DNA of 38,681 nucleotides from Bacteroidota bacterium (GCA_023429985.1 JAEZCV010000150.1:1-38681), one strand, 5' to 3'; shown: positions 7,753 to 16,781, counted from the stretch's first letter. Program-made: numbers and translations. The notes: generated by a model from the letters alone, not told the origin.

Positions 7753-10700
7753 GGAGAATGATGCTGTTGTGAAAGAATTATGCAAAAAGTATGGTATAAA
7801 TCATATTACACGCACATCAAAACTTGATGCAAAAGCCGGAAACATCAATAATGCTTTAAGATTTGCCAGCGGTGAAATATCTGTGATACTTGATCCCGAT
7901 CATGTACCCGCACCTGAGTTTCTCGATGTGGTTCTTCCTTATTTTAGGGACGATGATGTTGCATTTGTTCAGGTGGTTCAGGCTTACTATAATAATTATT
8001 CAAGCCTGGTGGCAAAAGGTGCAGCACAGCAAACTTACCAGTTTTATGGTCCCATGATGATGTGCATGCATTCCTATGGAACCGTTCAGGCCCTGGGAGC
8101 CAATTGTTCGTTTCGCAGGAAAGCACTTGATTCCATTGGTGGACATGCAAGTGGGCTTGCCGAAGACATGCATACTGCCATGCAACTTCACGCCAAAGGA
8201 TGGAAATCGGTTTATGTTCCTGCCGTAATTGCCAGGGGCCTGGTACCCTCAACCTTATCTGCTTATTATAAACAACAGCTTAAATGGTCGCGGGGCACAT
8301 TTGAATTACTTTTTCATACTTATCCCAGGTTATTTAGCCGCTTCACAGGTTTTCAAAAACTGCATTACTTCCTGTTGCCATTTCATTATTTTGGCGGGTT
8401 TGCATTTTTACTGAACTTCCTCATCCCTGTATTTTCTTTATTTCTTGCCGAGTCGCCATTAACCATGGATTTCACTTCTTTCCTTCTTGCCATCATGCCT
8501 TTTGCGGCTATGACAGTTTTGATCAGGCAATACGTTCAGAAATGGGTGGTGGAAGAAAACGAAAGAGGTTTTCACCTTGTAGGCGGATTGTTACAGATTG
8601 GAACCTGGTGGGTGCATATACTGGGGATTGTATACACAATCATTGGGAAGAAAGTTCAATACTTACCAACGCCAAAAGATGGCTCGGAAAAAACACCGTT
8701 TCAGCTTCATATTCCCAATCTGGTGATCATTCTTATTTCACTGGTAGCTATCATATATGGTTTAAACCTTGACTGGTCGCCATTTTCATTTTTTATGGCC
8801 GGCTTTGCACTCCTGAATATTTTCATTCTGTCATTTGTAATATACGCTTCATTGCCGGGGAGGGATGTTTCATCATTGGCAGGAAAAAGCATAACCAGGG
8901 CCAAACAGCAATTCTGGAAATTACGTCATACTGCCTACAGAATGGCCAGGAATTATACTTTAATTATTGCTTCAGTGGTTATAATTTTCAGTGTTTACCT
9001 ACACCTGAATATCAGCAAGGTAAATGAAGTGCACGATATGAAAGTTCCGGGAAATTTTTATCTGGGTACCTTCCCGGCTAATTCAGAACTTAATCATTCT
9101 CCCAATTTTAACCAGCCTTCACTACATCCAATATATATCGGCTGGAATGATTCATCATCACAGGATCTTCTTCCACTGGAGCAAATAAAGAATTTGTATC
9201 AACAGAACAAGCTTCCATTTATTACCATTGAACCCTGGCTTGAAAACAATAATTTCTTCGCCGGGATTTTATCCGGTAAATATGATGATTTCATTTATTC
9301 AATGGCAGCCAAAATTGCCGGATTGAAAGATCCTGTTTTCTTAAGATTTGCACAGGATCCATTCAATAGTAAATTTCAATGGTCTATACCTGCAAACAAT
9401 TCAGGAAAGGCCTATATAGATGGTTGGAAGTACCTCCATGATAAATTTAATGAAGCAGGTGCATCAAATGTTGTTTGGGTATGGAGTCCCGGGATCGCTG
9501 GAAATTCGAAATCCGTTTTCCCCGGCAAAAAATATGTTGACTGGATAGGAGCATCTGTTTTAGATGATGAAGTTTCGATCCGGCGATCGTTTTCCGGTTT
9601 ATATAAATGGTATCATAACGATAGCATATTTAAATCGGGCCTTCCGGTATTGATCACCGAAGCTGGAACCTTATCTGAAAATAAATTGCAATGGTGGAAA
9701 GAAGCCTGGGAAGATATCAGTTCTAATTTTAAAGAGATCAGGGGACTCATTGCATATAATGAAGCTGTGGAATTCAATATGGCCGCCAAACCTAAAGCCA
9801 CATGGAACTGGAGCGTTGATTCAATTTTTCAATATGCAGAGTTGCCTGAAAATTCAATTCCAGTTTTAAAGGATCTTCAAATAGAAATTCCTGCGGAAAC
9901 TAATTCCAGGCCCCTGCCGCCAGCGATGCGCGCAACTGTTTACGACAAAGGATATCACTGGTTCCGTAACATTCAGACTGCAAGAATTAAGGTACTCGAT
10001 GAAGATATAAGGGAAATGAAAAAGCTGGGACTAAATACAATTTTGCGAACAATCCCGGGAACTTATGACCGTAATTTTTTTAAGGCCGCAGCAAATGAAA
10101 ACATGATGGTTATTCCCCGTCTCTGGGCCGAACTTCCGGTTGACAAACTGTATGATGACGCATTTTTAAAAGAAGAGCAGCATAGATTGGTAGAAATTAT
10201 TAAAAAATACAGGGATGAAAAGAACATTGTTGCATGGAATATTTCAAATGACGTTTTATCGGATTTAAACATAAGCCTGAACAAACCAGAGATCAATACC
10301 TATAAACTGAAATATTTAAAATGGCTGCAGCAACTGGTAACTAATATTAAAAAGGAAGATGACCGGGCAATAACAGTAAATGTTGTATTGAATGAATTCT
10401 TTGAGCAAAGCATCAATGACTATTTAAAATACATTCCGGCCGATAGGTTTTTGGTTGTGGTGGAAGAAAAAAATGCGGAATTTATACCGGGCAGCCTGCC
10501 TGGAAGAACTTCCTGGGGCATGGTAGATCCTCTGCTATGGTCTGCCATAAGGGCAAATAATTTTATTATTCCTTCATGGCAGGATCAGCAAACTTCGGCA
10601 TTTGTTTCGGTTAATGGATTGCTTGATTTTAATGGAAGAAAAAAGCTACGCTATCACAAAGTTTTTATGCATTTAAATAAGCCCGCTTTGGTTTCGCACA

Positions 10701-11014
10701 TTCCCGAGGCAAACATTCTTATTCCAGGGAAATATGCATTCGAAGGAGAGGAAATGTATTATCATGCTCTTGTAAAAAATAAAGAAGGTGAATGGGAAAT
10801 AGCTTCGCGTTCGGGCTTACCTTATAAATATGAATGGTACCTGGTTCAAAACGACCAGTTTGGGAATGCAACAACTATTAAAATGCTGGGCAAGGGGTAT
10901 TCTGTAACCATAAAAATGCCTGCAAACCCGGAAAGATATCGTTTATACCTTCAGGTTATATCAGGAAATAATACTGGTACAAGTATTTCTGAAATGTCCC
11001 TTCCTTTTGATTGA
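7748..11014 (+). CDS. GT2 processive beta-glycan synthase fused to GH26-like and GH-A-like domains (main part, after frameshift)
   Basis: Joined with the fragment before it, the product would be 1209 residues (joined numbering used). Residues 64-330 form a BcsA-type GT2 domain: DPD (170-172) for UDP-sugar/metal, AED (259-261) as acceptor/TED-like motif, and QQLKW (297-301) in place of QxxRW. About six membrane helices follow, to about 541. Residues about 550-820 resemble GH26: nucleophile Glu759 (LITEAG) is kept, but the usual HE acid/base is Q657-D658. Residues about 850-1110 resemble a GH-A barrel with a GH2-like end (NGLLDFNGRKK); the usual NE is N955-D956. A C-terminal Ig-like segment ends the protein. 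I infer synthesis and export of a beta-linked polysaccharide that meets a tethered binding or processing module outside. Polymer identity is unknown. Confidence 0.75.
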   Translation, partial: DEENDAVVKELCKKYGINHITRTSKLDAKAGNINNALRFASGEISVILDPDHVPAPEFLDVVLPYFRDDDVAFVQVVQAYYNNYSSLVAKGAAQQTYQFYGPMMMCMHSYGTVQALGANCSFRRKALDSIGGHASGLAEDMHTAMQLHAKGWKSVYVPAVIARGLVPSTLSAYYKQQLKWSRGTFELLFHTYPRLFSRFTGFQKLHYFLLPFHYFGGFAFLLNFLIPVFSLFLAESPLTMDFTSFLLAIMPFAAMTVLIRQYVQKWVVEENERGFHLVGGLLQIGTWWVHILGIVYTIIGKKVQYLPTPKDGSEKTPFQLHIPNLVIILISLVAIIYGLNLDWSPFSFFMAGFALLNIFILSFVIYASLPGRDVSSLAGKSITRAKQQFWKLRHTAYRMARNYTLIIASVVIIFSVYLHLNISKVNEVHDMKVPGNFYLGTFPANSELNHSPNFNQPSLHPIYIGWNDSSSQDLLPLEQIKNLYQQNKLPFITIEPWLENNNFFAGILSGKYDDFIYSMAAKIAGLKDPVFLRFAQDPFNSKFQWSIPANNSGKAYIDGWKYLHDKFNEAGASNVVWVWSPGIAGNSKSVFPGKKYVDWIGASVLDDEVSIRRSFSGLYKWYHNDSIFKSGLPVLITEAGTLSENKLQWWKEAWEDISSNFKEIRGLIAYNEAVEFNMAAKPKATWNWSVDSIFQYAELPENSIPVLKDLQIEIPAETNSRPLPPAMRATVYDKGYHWFRNIQTARIKVLDEDIREMKKLGLNTILRTIPGTYDRNFFKAAANENMMVIPRLWAELPVDKLYDDAFLKEEQHRLVEIIKKYRDEKNIVAWNISNDVLSDLNISLNKPEINTYKLKYLKWLQQLVTNIKKEDDRAITVNVVLNEFFEQSINDYLKYIPADRFLVVVEEKNAEFIPGSLPGRTSWGMVDPLLWSAIRANNFIIPSWQDQQTSAFVSVNGLLDFNGRKKLRYHKVFMHLNKPALVSHIPEANILIPGKYAFEGEEMYYHALVKNKEGEWEIASRSGLPYKYEWYLVQNDQFGNATTIKMLGKGYSVTIKMPANPERYRLYLQVISGNNTGTSISEMSLPFD

Positions 11015-11080
11015 TTAGTATCTACGTATTTGTTAGATGGAACGAAGTTCTCCGCTCTCACGCTCCACACTTCGCTCTTA

Positions 11081-11383
11081 TTAATACCGCCTGTTACGGT
11101 TATTGTTGTTGTTATTGAACCTGTTACCGCCTCCACCGCCACCGCGATCTTCAGCTTTTTTTACAACAAGGGGTTTTTTGCCCAGGGAGATATCATTTAG
11201 GTGTTCTATTGCATCAAGGCCATCCTGCTCATTTTCAAATTCTACAATTCCAAAACCCCTGCTTTTACCGGTTTCCCTGTCCATAGTAACTTTTGCAGAA
11301 ATTACTTTACCAAATTTTTCAAAAATCTCCATCAGTTCATCATCATAGAGATCGTACGGAAGTCCGGCAACAAAAAGTTTCAT
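11081..11383 (-). CDS. RRM-type RNA-binding protein
   Basis: A 100-residue protein with one RNA recognition motif over residues 2-78. RNP2 is LFVAGL (residues 3-8) and RNP1 is KSRGFGIVEF (about 41-50), including the aromatic residues that stack on RNA bases. A Gly stretch and an Asn/Arg-rich tail (ending NRNRRY) follow. Such small bacterial RRM proteins in Bacteroidota and cyanobacteria are often cold- or stress-induced RNA chaperones. A TACCTTCG box lies 16 bases upstream of the ATG. It is monocistronic, tucked between two plus-strand operons; the plus-strand ORFs opposite it are shadows. Confidence 0.93.
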   Translation of the reverse strand: MKLFVAGLPYDLYDDELMEIFEKFGKVISAKVTMDRETGKSRGFGIVEFENEQDGLDAIEHLNDISLGKKPLVVKKAEDRGGGGGGNRFNNNNNNRNRRY

Positions 11384-11399
11384 GGTCTAAATTAGTGTT

Positions 11400-11407
11400 C
11401 GAAGGTA
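11400..11407 (-). promoter_or_regulatory. -7-like promoter box for the RRM gene
   Basis: The minus strand reads TACCTTCG, one base off TAnnTTTG, ending 16 bases before the ATG. The same octamer recurs before two other genes in the window (26375 and 35331). Confidence 0.4.
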
Positions 11408-11563
11408 AAACATTTCATTTCAGAATGAAAACCTTTCTCATATTAAGAATAATTTTATGGTGAAAGCTGAATGCAGGCCGGCCGGTAATAGCAGTTGTTT
11501 TTTCCTTTGTGATTGCTCGACCTCATTTTGGCACGGTCCAACAATTGTATATTCTGGTTATCC

Positions 11564-12310
11564 ATGACCGTCAGAGCCTCCATTTATACTAATATTTGTA
11601 AACCGGGATTTATTTTATCCCTTGCGTTTGCAGTTTTCTTATCAGGAACCCTATGTGCCCAGGAACTTCCGTTTAAGCAAAAGCGTATTTTCTTCCCGCA
11701 TCCCATGAACAAAAAAACAGAACTTTCTCTGGGTTTTATTGCTACAACCCTGATTCATGAGATTACCGAAGAAGTAAGGTTCAGGATTCCCGCTGCCGAC
11801 ATTCATTTTTTGAGAAATATTAAGGGCAAATGGTACCTCGACAGCCGGTTAAATATCCAGGTTTTTCAAAACAGTATCAGTTTGGGTCCGCGCTGGGCAA
11901 CCAAGCTTTCCGACAGGTTAACAATGGGGCTGGGAAATGATTTTGCATTTTGGGTAGGTTTTATAAATCAACAGGGATATAAAACCAACGGCCGCGGATT
12001 CTTAAACCAGCCAAACATAAGTTTTGGATATTTAATTGATAAAAACATCCTTCTTTCCGTAAAAGCCGAATCCCTGATGAGTTTTGGCAAAAACACGTAT
12101 GCCGGGGGAACCCGTATTTCAAGAGACTATAAATTATTTAACGGATCATCCTATACAGTTAGCCTGGAGCAGCCATTTTTTGCAGATAAAACTATTTCGC
12201 TGAGTTTTCGTGCTATTTATACAAACTTTTTATGGCAAACCTGGGCGCTGTTTCAGAATTATGACCGAAACCTTTTTTATCCACAGGTAATTGTAGGAGT
12301 TATACTATGA
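11564..12310 (+). CDS. Putative outer-membrane beta-barrel protein
   Basis: A 248-residue protein from the ATG at 11564; the frame extends upstream to a TTG, but the signal peptide follows this ATG, with hydrophobic core FILSLAFAVFLSG and a cleavage site after CAQ. The mature part alternates short amphipathic strands (for example WYLDSRLNIQVF, SFGYLIDKNILLSVKAE, TISLSFRAIYTNFLW) and ends on a hydrophobic strand, VIVGVIL, as outer-membrane barrels do. I do not recognise a named family. It is the first gene of a four-gene exported operon and overlaps the GDPD gene by 4 bases (ATGA). Confidence 0.7.
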   Translation: MTVRASIYTNICKPGFILSLAFAVFLSGTLCAQELPFKQKRIFFPHPMNKKTELSLGFIATTLIHEITEEVRFRIPAADIHFLRNIKGKWYLDSRLNIQVFQNSISLGPRWATKLSDRLTMGLGNDFAFWVGFINQQGYKTNGRGFLNQPNISFGYLIDKNILLSVKAESLMSFGKNTYAGGTRISRDYKLFNGSSYTVSLEQPFFADKTISLSFRAIYTNFLWQTWALFQNYDRNLFYPQVIVGVIL

Positions 12311-13575
12311 AAGTTGTTTGTTTAATTATAATGATTTTATTAATGGGTTCATGTAAAAGAAACTTTGAAGCACCTGTGCCTGATACAGCATGGGAAGAAT
12401 TCGATAATGCTCCTGCCGACGTGCTTCCACATGGAGCAATGAATAAAATGGAAGGGGTGTACACTATTACTAATGGTGCCGAAGCCTTTGGTCCACTGGG
12501 TGTTATTAAATGGAGTTATACAAAACTGGCAGCGGATACCATTTTCCATTTGTCCATATTTACCGAAACCGACATCACACATTTTATTTGTGAAGCAAGG
12601 AAAAAAGACAGCGCCATCCTGCTAAATGGATATTGGCGAAAACTTTCAGGAACATCAACAGGCAAGGTTCGGCTGGCCATAACTGCTGAAAATGGTGCCG
12701 ATCATCTTTTCAGTTCCAACCCCAATACCCCTGTTAACGGTATCATTATAGCCGGTGTTTATGGCGAGGGCGATTATATGCCCGCTATCCCGATCGGTTT
12801 TTCGTATGCCCGCCCTTTAAATAAGTCCCAGCCTTTTGAAATCATCGCTCACAGAGGCGGCGGCCGTAATGCCGACCTCCTTCCTGCATCTGAAAATTCA
12901 ACCGAAATGCTTTTACTCGCTGCGAGGTTAGGTGCTACAGGGGTAGAAATAGATGTGAGAATGACAAAGGATAATATACCTGTTCTATATCATGATGAAA
13001 CCTTAAATGAAAGACTGGTTGAGAAAAACGGAATGTTGGGACCCATAGATAATTTTACCTTTCAACAGCTTACCGCTGCTGTTCGTTTGAAAAGAGGAGG
13101 AAAGATCCCCACACTGCGTGAAGGATTACAAACCATACTGGATTGTACACCTATTAAATACGTTTGGCTGGATGTGAAATACCACGGCAGCCTGGAAAAG
13201 GTAAGGGCCCTCCAGGAAGAATTCATGCAAATGGCTGCTGCCATGGGCCGTCCGCTGGAGATTACTATTGGCATTCCTGACGAAGACGTTTATAATAATT
13301 TTAAACTGCTTCCCAACTACCAGCAAATTCCTTCACTTGTGGAACTGGATCCCGAACAGGCCACAGCTGTAAATGCAAGAATTTGGGCGCCTATGTTCAC
13401 AAGCGGACTTCAAAATGATGAGGTTGCTGCCATCCAGGCCCAGGGACGAAGGGCTTTTGTGTGGACCGTTGATGGCGCTAATAATGTGCGAAAATTTATG
13501 TACGAAGGGAAGTTTAACGGCATCTTGTCTAACCAACCTTCAATTGTTGCTTATTATTACTATGCGAAACTTTAA
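12307..13575 (+). CDS. Glycerophosphodiester phosphodiesterase lipoprotein
   Basis: A 422-residue lipoprotein (lipobox MGSC, Cys16). An N-terminal domain of about 140 residues of unknown type precedes a GDPD TIM barrel from about residue 178. GDPD signatures are present: HRGG (His182), ENST, GVEIDVR (metal-binding Glu and Asp), YHDETL (catalytic His), and WLDVK later. The barrel ends with AFVWTVD and NGILSNQP. These enzymes hydrolyse glycerophosphodiesters from phospholipid headgroups to glycerol-3-phosphate and an alcohol. The lipobox places it at the envelope. It overlaps the barrel gene before it by 4 bases and the gene after it by 14 bases, so the cluster is one operon. Confidence 0.92.
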   Translation: MKVVCLIIMILLMGSCKRNFEAPVPDTAWEEFDNAPADVLPHGAMNKMEGVYTITNGAEAFGPLGVIKWSYTKLAADTIFHLSIFTETDITHFICEARKKDSAILLNGYWRKLSGTSTGKVRLAITAENGADHLFSSNPNTPVNGIIIAGVYGEGDYMPAIPIGFSYARPLNKSQPFEIIAHRGGGRNADLLPASENSTEMLLLAARLGATGVEIDVRMTKDNIPVLYHDETLNERLVEKNGMLGPIDNFTFQQLTAAVRLKRGGKIPTLREGLQTILDCTPIKYVWLDVKYHGSLEKVRALQEEFMQMAAAMGRPLEITIGIPDEDVYNNFKLLPNYQQIPSLVELDPEQATAVNARIWAPMFTSGLQNDEVAAIQAQGRRAFVWTVDGANNVRKFMYEGKFNGILSNQPSIVAYYYYAKL

Positions 13576-14170
13576 AAGCTTATTCCTGGTATTTTTTCTC
13601 TTGTCAGGTTTCTATGGAGATGCCCAGGATGACATTAACAACAATAAGCGGAAAAGAGGGCAATATTCCCTTGTAGCTTACGTTGGAGGTGGGGTTGGCT
13701 ATTATTTTTCGGTTGCCGGAGTTCCTTCTTATTTAAATCCGCAGGTTTCAAAATATAGTCCTGTTTCATCCATCAGGATCATGTGGCACCCCGATCATCT
13801 TGTGAGAGTGGGCGTTGAAACAGGGCGATTAAGATTTCTTTCCTACAGGTTTAAAGATTCTGTTGGAAATGAAGGCAGGATAATGGTAAATGCCGTTCCG
13901 CTATTGGTAGAGTGGTCCATGGCAGTAAAAGAAAGATTGCACCTGTTTGCAGGTTCAGGCGTTTATTTTCTTACTACCAAAATGAATTACGCAGGCGAAG
14001 CAAGATCGAAAAAGTTGAGTATAGGGTGGATGGCTGCTGCAGCATATATGCAGCCGCTAAGTAAGGACCTTAACCTGGGAATGGAACTAAAGTGGATGGA
14101 TGCAGCTGAAACAACGGATGGATCATTCGTTTTGCAGTTGCAATTGGTTTGGCGGTTCTTAAAATGGTAA
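13562..14170 (+). CDS. Putative outer-membrane barrel protein, porin-like
   Basis: A 202-residue protein. The frame is open far upstream inside the GDPD gene, but the ATG at 13562 gives a signal peptide (MRNFKSLFLVFFLLSG, cleavage near GDAQ), so that start is chosen. The mature sequence is strand-rich, with YSLVAYVGGGVGYYFSVAG, RLHLFAGSGVYFL and a final strand, FVLQLQLVWRFLKW, ending in an aromatic-rich C-terminus typical of barrels assembled by BamA. It resembles the small outer-membrane beta-barrel families of Bacteroidota. It overlaps the GDPD stop by 14 bases. The specific function is unknown. Confidence 0.72.
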   Translation: MRNFKSLFLVFFLLSGFYGDAQDDINNNKRKRGQYSLVAYVGGGVGYYFSVAGVPSYLNPQVSKYSPVSSIRIMWHPDHLVRVGVETGRLRFLSYRFKDSVGNEGRIMVNAVPLLVEWSMAVKERLHLFAGSGVYFLTTKMNYAGEARSKKLSIGWMAAAAYMQPLSKDLNLGMELKWMDAAETTDGSFVLQLQLVWRFLKW

Positions 14171-14179
14171 ATATCCTTT

Positions 14180-15160
14180 ATGCAAAAATTTTTCCTGGTT
14201 CTTTTCCTGGGCTTTTCTTCCCAGCTGTTAGCTCAAACAGATTCTTCTAACAAATGTTCCAAAACTTTGATGGCTTTCGCCAGCGATACCCAGGCGCCAA
14301 TGTGGGTTGAAACCATCGTTTTAAAAGCAAATAACAATCGTGCGGCTACAAAAAGGCTGTTTCATGATATTGCAGAAAAAAAACCTGCTTCCCTGTTTAT
14401 TCTTGGCGATGTAGTGAACCTTGGTTACAGCAACCGCCAGTGGAAGCCAATGGATGGATATCTTAAAAAATTAAGAGGCGAAGGAATTGAAGTGCATGCT
14501 GCATTAGGGAACCACGAGGTAATGGGCAGGTCAAAAGCAGGTCAGCGTAAATTCCAGGAAAGATTTCCCAACCATGTTAAAACCGGTTTTGTTGAAGTGG
14601 TGGACTCTGTTGCTGTTGTATTACTCAATTCTAATTTTAAAAAATTAAGTGGAGCAGAAGATCTTCAGCAGGTGGAATGGTACTCTAAAACATTAAGGCA
14701 ACTGGACGAAGATTCATCTATTGTTTTTATTATTTCTGCCTGCCATCATTCGCCTTACACCAACAGCAAAATTGTTGGCGCCAGCAAAGATGTACAGCAA
14801 AGATTCATTAAGCCATTTATGGAGTCGCCAAAAAGTAAATTGTTCCTTTCTGGCCATTGTCATGGTTTTGAACATTACAATTTCAAAGGAAAAGATTTTA
14901 TGGTAATTGGTGGTGGTGGCGGATTGCATCAACCACTGAAAACAGATGGCGATTTTGATGATCTTGCTGTTGAATACAAACCTATGTTTCATTACCTGAC
15001 AGTTGAAAGAAAAGGAAATCGCCTGGAACTTCTTTCCTATAAACTGGATAATGATTTTAAAACTTTTGAAAAAGGACTTGCTTACAACATAAACCTTGAA
15101 ACTGCTGTGGGCAATGATGTTGCTTCGAAACAGGCTGAAACAAACAATACCGGTAATTAA
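14180..15160 (+). CDS. Exported calcineurin-like metallophosphoesterase
   Basis: A 326-residue protein with a signal peptide (MQKFFLVLFLGFSS, cleavage after LLAQ). The dinuclear-metal motifs of the calcineurin-like family occur in order: SDTQ (in the place of DxH), LGDVVN, GNHE, an HH pair in SACHHSPY, and GHCHGFEH. The first motif has Gln where His is commonest, which is seen in some subfamilies and may affect the first metal site. It follows the barrel gene by 9 bases, closing the operon. Together with the GDPD upstream it could release phosphate from phosphodiesters or phosphomonoesters in the envelope; the substrate is inferred from context only. Confidence 0.88.
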   Translation: MQKFFLVLFLGFSSQLLAQTDSSNKCSKTLMAFASDTQAPMWVETIVLKANNNRAATKRLFHDIAEKKPASLFILGDVVNLGYSNRQWKPMDGYLKKLRGEGIEVHAALGNHEVMGRSKAGQRKFQERFPNHVKTGFVEVVDSVAVVLLNSNFKKLSGAEDLQQVEWYSKTLRQLDEDSSIVFIISACHHSPYTNSKIVGASKDVQQRFIKPFMESPKSKLFLSGHCHGFEHYNFKGKDFMVIGGGGGLHQPLKTDGDFDDLAVEYKPMFHYLTVERKGNRLELLSYKLDNDFKTFEKGLAYNINLETAVGNDVASKQAETNNTGN

Positions 15161-15242
15161 TTTTCCGGAAATACTTTTTCAGGAATTATAGCAAGGTTCC
15201 ATTACCTGCATATTACAATACTGTATAAAAGGGTTCTTGTTT

Positions 15243-16607
15243 TCAGACCATTGCATTTTTCTTTTTAATCATTTTCAAAAACCGCATCATTAATAGAATG
15301 GATGCAACGGTAAGCCCTGAAATAAATCCAAGCCACATGCCCGCTGCTCCCATGTTAAAATAGAATGCAAGAACATATCCCGAAGGTAACCCTACCACCC
15401 AATAGGCAATGGCAATTAAAAAGGTGGGAACTTTCACATCTTTTATTCCTCTTAATAACCCTGCACCTATAGCCTGGGTGCTGTCGGAAATCTGGAACAC
15501 GGCTGCAAACAGCAAAAGCAAAGAAGCCAGTTCTACCACCTGCAATTCTTTATTGAAAAATAGGGGAAGCTGTTCACGAAAAACGGTAAAACAAATGGCG
15601 CAAAAAACTCCATAGATCAATGCAGTTAGCAAGGTGCTTTTTCCTATAATGCTGATCTTTGGCCAGTTGCTTCTTCCAAAAGCATTGCTTACCCTTATGG
15701 ATCCTGCCTGTGCCAGTCCCATTGAAACCATAAAAGTAAAAGCAGCGCAACTAAGCGCAATCTGGTGAGCTGCCTGCGCCACCGCGCTAATCGTTCCAAT
15801 AATAATTCCCGAAACTGCAAATGCTCCGGCTTCCATGCTTATTTGCAGGCTGCTTGGAATTCCAATTCTCAAAAGTTCACGCAGTGTCCTGTAATTGATA
15901 TGCCATTGCCTTTTGCTAACCTTAATATACCTTTTAAACGTTTTATGTTTTAAAATAATCCATGCAAGTGCAATAAAAATCAGGGTGCGTGTAATAAGTG
16001 TTGCCCAGCCGGCGCCTACCAGTTCCAGTCGTGGTAAGCCCATGTTGCCATAAATAAATCCCCAGTTTAAAAAAATGTTCAGCGGCATTGAAAGCAGCGA
16101 TAACATCATGGCTGTTTTGGTATATTCCAGTCCGTCGGTAAACTGTTTCAACGTCATGAAAAGCAACATGGGTATTATGGAAAATCCCATAAGTTCCATA
16201 TAAGGCTGCGCCAGTTCCACCACTTCAGGATCCTGTTTTAGGTATGGTAAAAGGTATTTGCTTAAAACCATCACCAGCGCAATCACTACGGCAGTAATGG
16301 AACAGATCCAGAAACCATTATACAAATAATGTGAAACGGCTGCGCTGTCGCGCCTTCCATGCGCCATGGAAACCATTTGCGAAACAGAAATCGTCATTCC
16401 TATTCCTAATACAAAAGGAATGTTCATAACATTGATCACCAGGGCCGATGCGGCAAGATGCACGTAAGAAATAGATCCCACCATGGCAGAATCAATAATG
16501 TGCAATGCCATCTGTGCCAGTTCTCCAATTATTATGGGAAATGCTAGTATTAAAGTTTTGCCGGCCTCTTTGCGCATGGTGGTTGTTGTGGCAGCGAAAT
16601 TAATCAT
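15243..16607 (-). CDS. MATE family efflux transporter
   Basis: A 454-residue integral membrane protein of the NorM/MATE family with two pseudo-repeats of six helices. Recognisable parts are AFPIIIGELAQMALHIIDSAMVG at the N-terminus (the helix 1 drug/cation region), SVSQMVSMAHGRRD in loop 2-3, and a matching VSNAFGR in the second half. These carriers use Na+ or H+ gradients to expel cationic drugs and other compounds. The first ATG (16607) is annotated, but the Met at codon 11 (16577) is a plausible alternative start because family alignments usually begin there. It is monocistronic and convergent with the phosphoesterase operon. Confidence 0.93.
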   Translation of the reverse strand: MINFAATTTTMRKEAGKTLILAFPIIIGELAQMALHIIDSAMVGSISYVHLAASALVINVMNIPFVLGIGMTISVSQMVSMAHGRRDSAAVSHYLYNGFWICSITAVVIALVMVLSKYLLPYLKQDPEVVELAQPYMELMGFSIIPMLLFMTLKQFTDGLEYTKTAMMLSLLSMPLNIFLNWGFIYGNMGLPRLELVGAGWATLITRTLIFIALAWIILKHKTFKRYIKVSKRQWHINYRTLRELLRIGIPSSLQISMEAGAFAVSGIIIGTISAVAQAAHQIALSCAAFTFMVSMGLAQAGSIRVSNAFGRSNWPKISIIGKSTLLTALIYGVFCAICFTVFREQLPLFFNKELQVVELASLLLLFAAVFQISDSTQAIGAGLLRGIKDVKVPTFLIAIAYWVVGLPSGYVLAFYFNMGAAGMWLGFISGLTVASILLMMRFLKMIKKKNAMV

Positions 16608-16754
16608 CCAGGTAACGCGCTTTACATTTAAAGAACACTGCTAAAGCAAATTGAATGCTGAAAGTATGTTTATACTGGGATGAATGAGGATCTGGCGTTT
16701 AAAAGATCTGTTTCTCGCACCCACTCTTCGCCCTTACACTGCTCAAAACCTGCC

Positions 16755-16762
16755 TATATTTG
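16755..16762 (+). promoter_or_regulatory. -7 promoter box for kbl
   Basis: TATATTTG is a full TAnnTTTG match, ending 19 bases before the kbl ATG. No clear -33 TTTG is found. Confidence 0.55.
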
Positions 16763-16781
16763 TCCATCATAAAACAGGAAT

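Noticed and set aside
7741..7760. Programmed +1 recoding as the sole explanation of the GT2 frameshift
   Set aside because: No prfB-type Shine-Dalgarno spacer or strong slippery codon pair is visible, so I keep error or mutation as the more likely cause.
11041..11080. Similarity of the 11041-11080 spacer to 16705-16737 (CTC/TTCGC-rich) as a dispersed repeat
   Set aside because: Matches are short and gapped and the stretches do not form a hairpin; not enough to call a repeat family.
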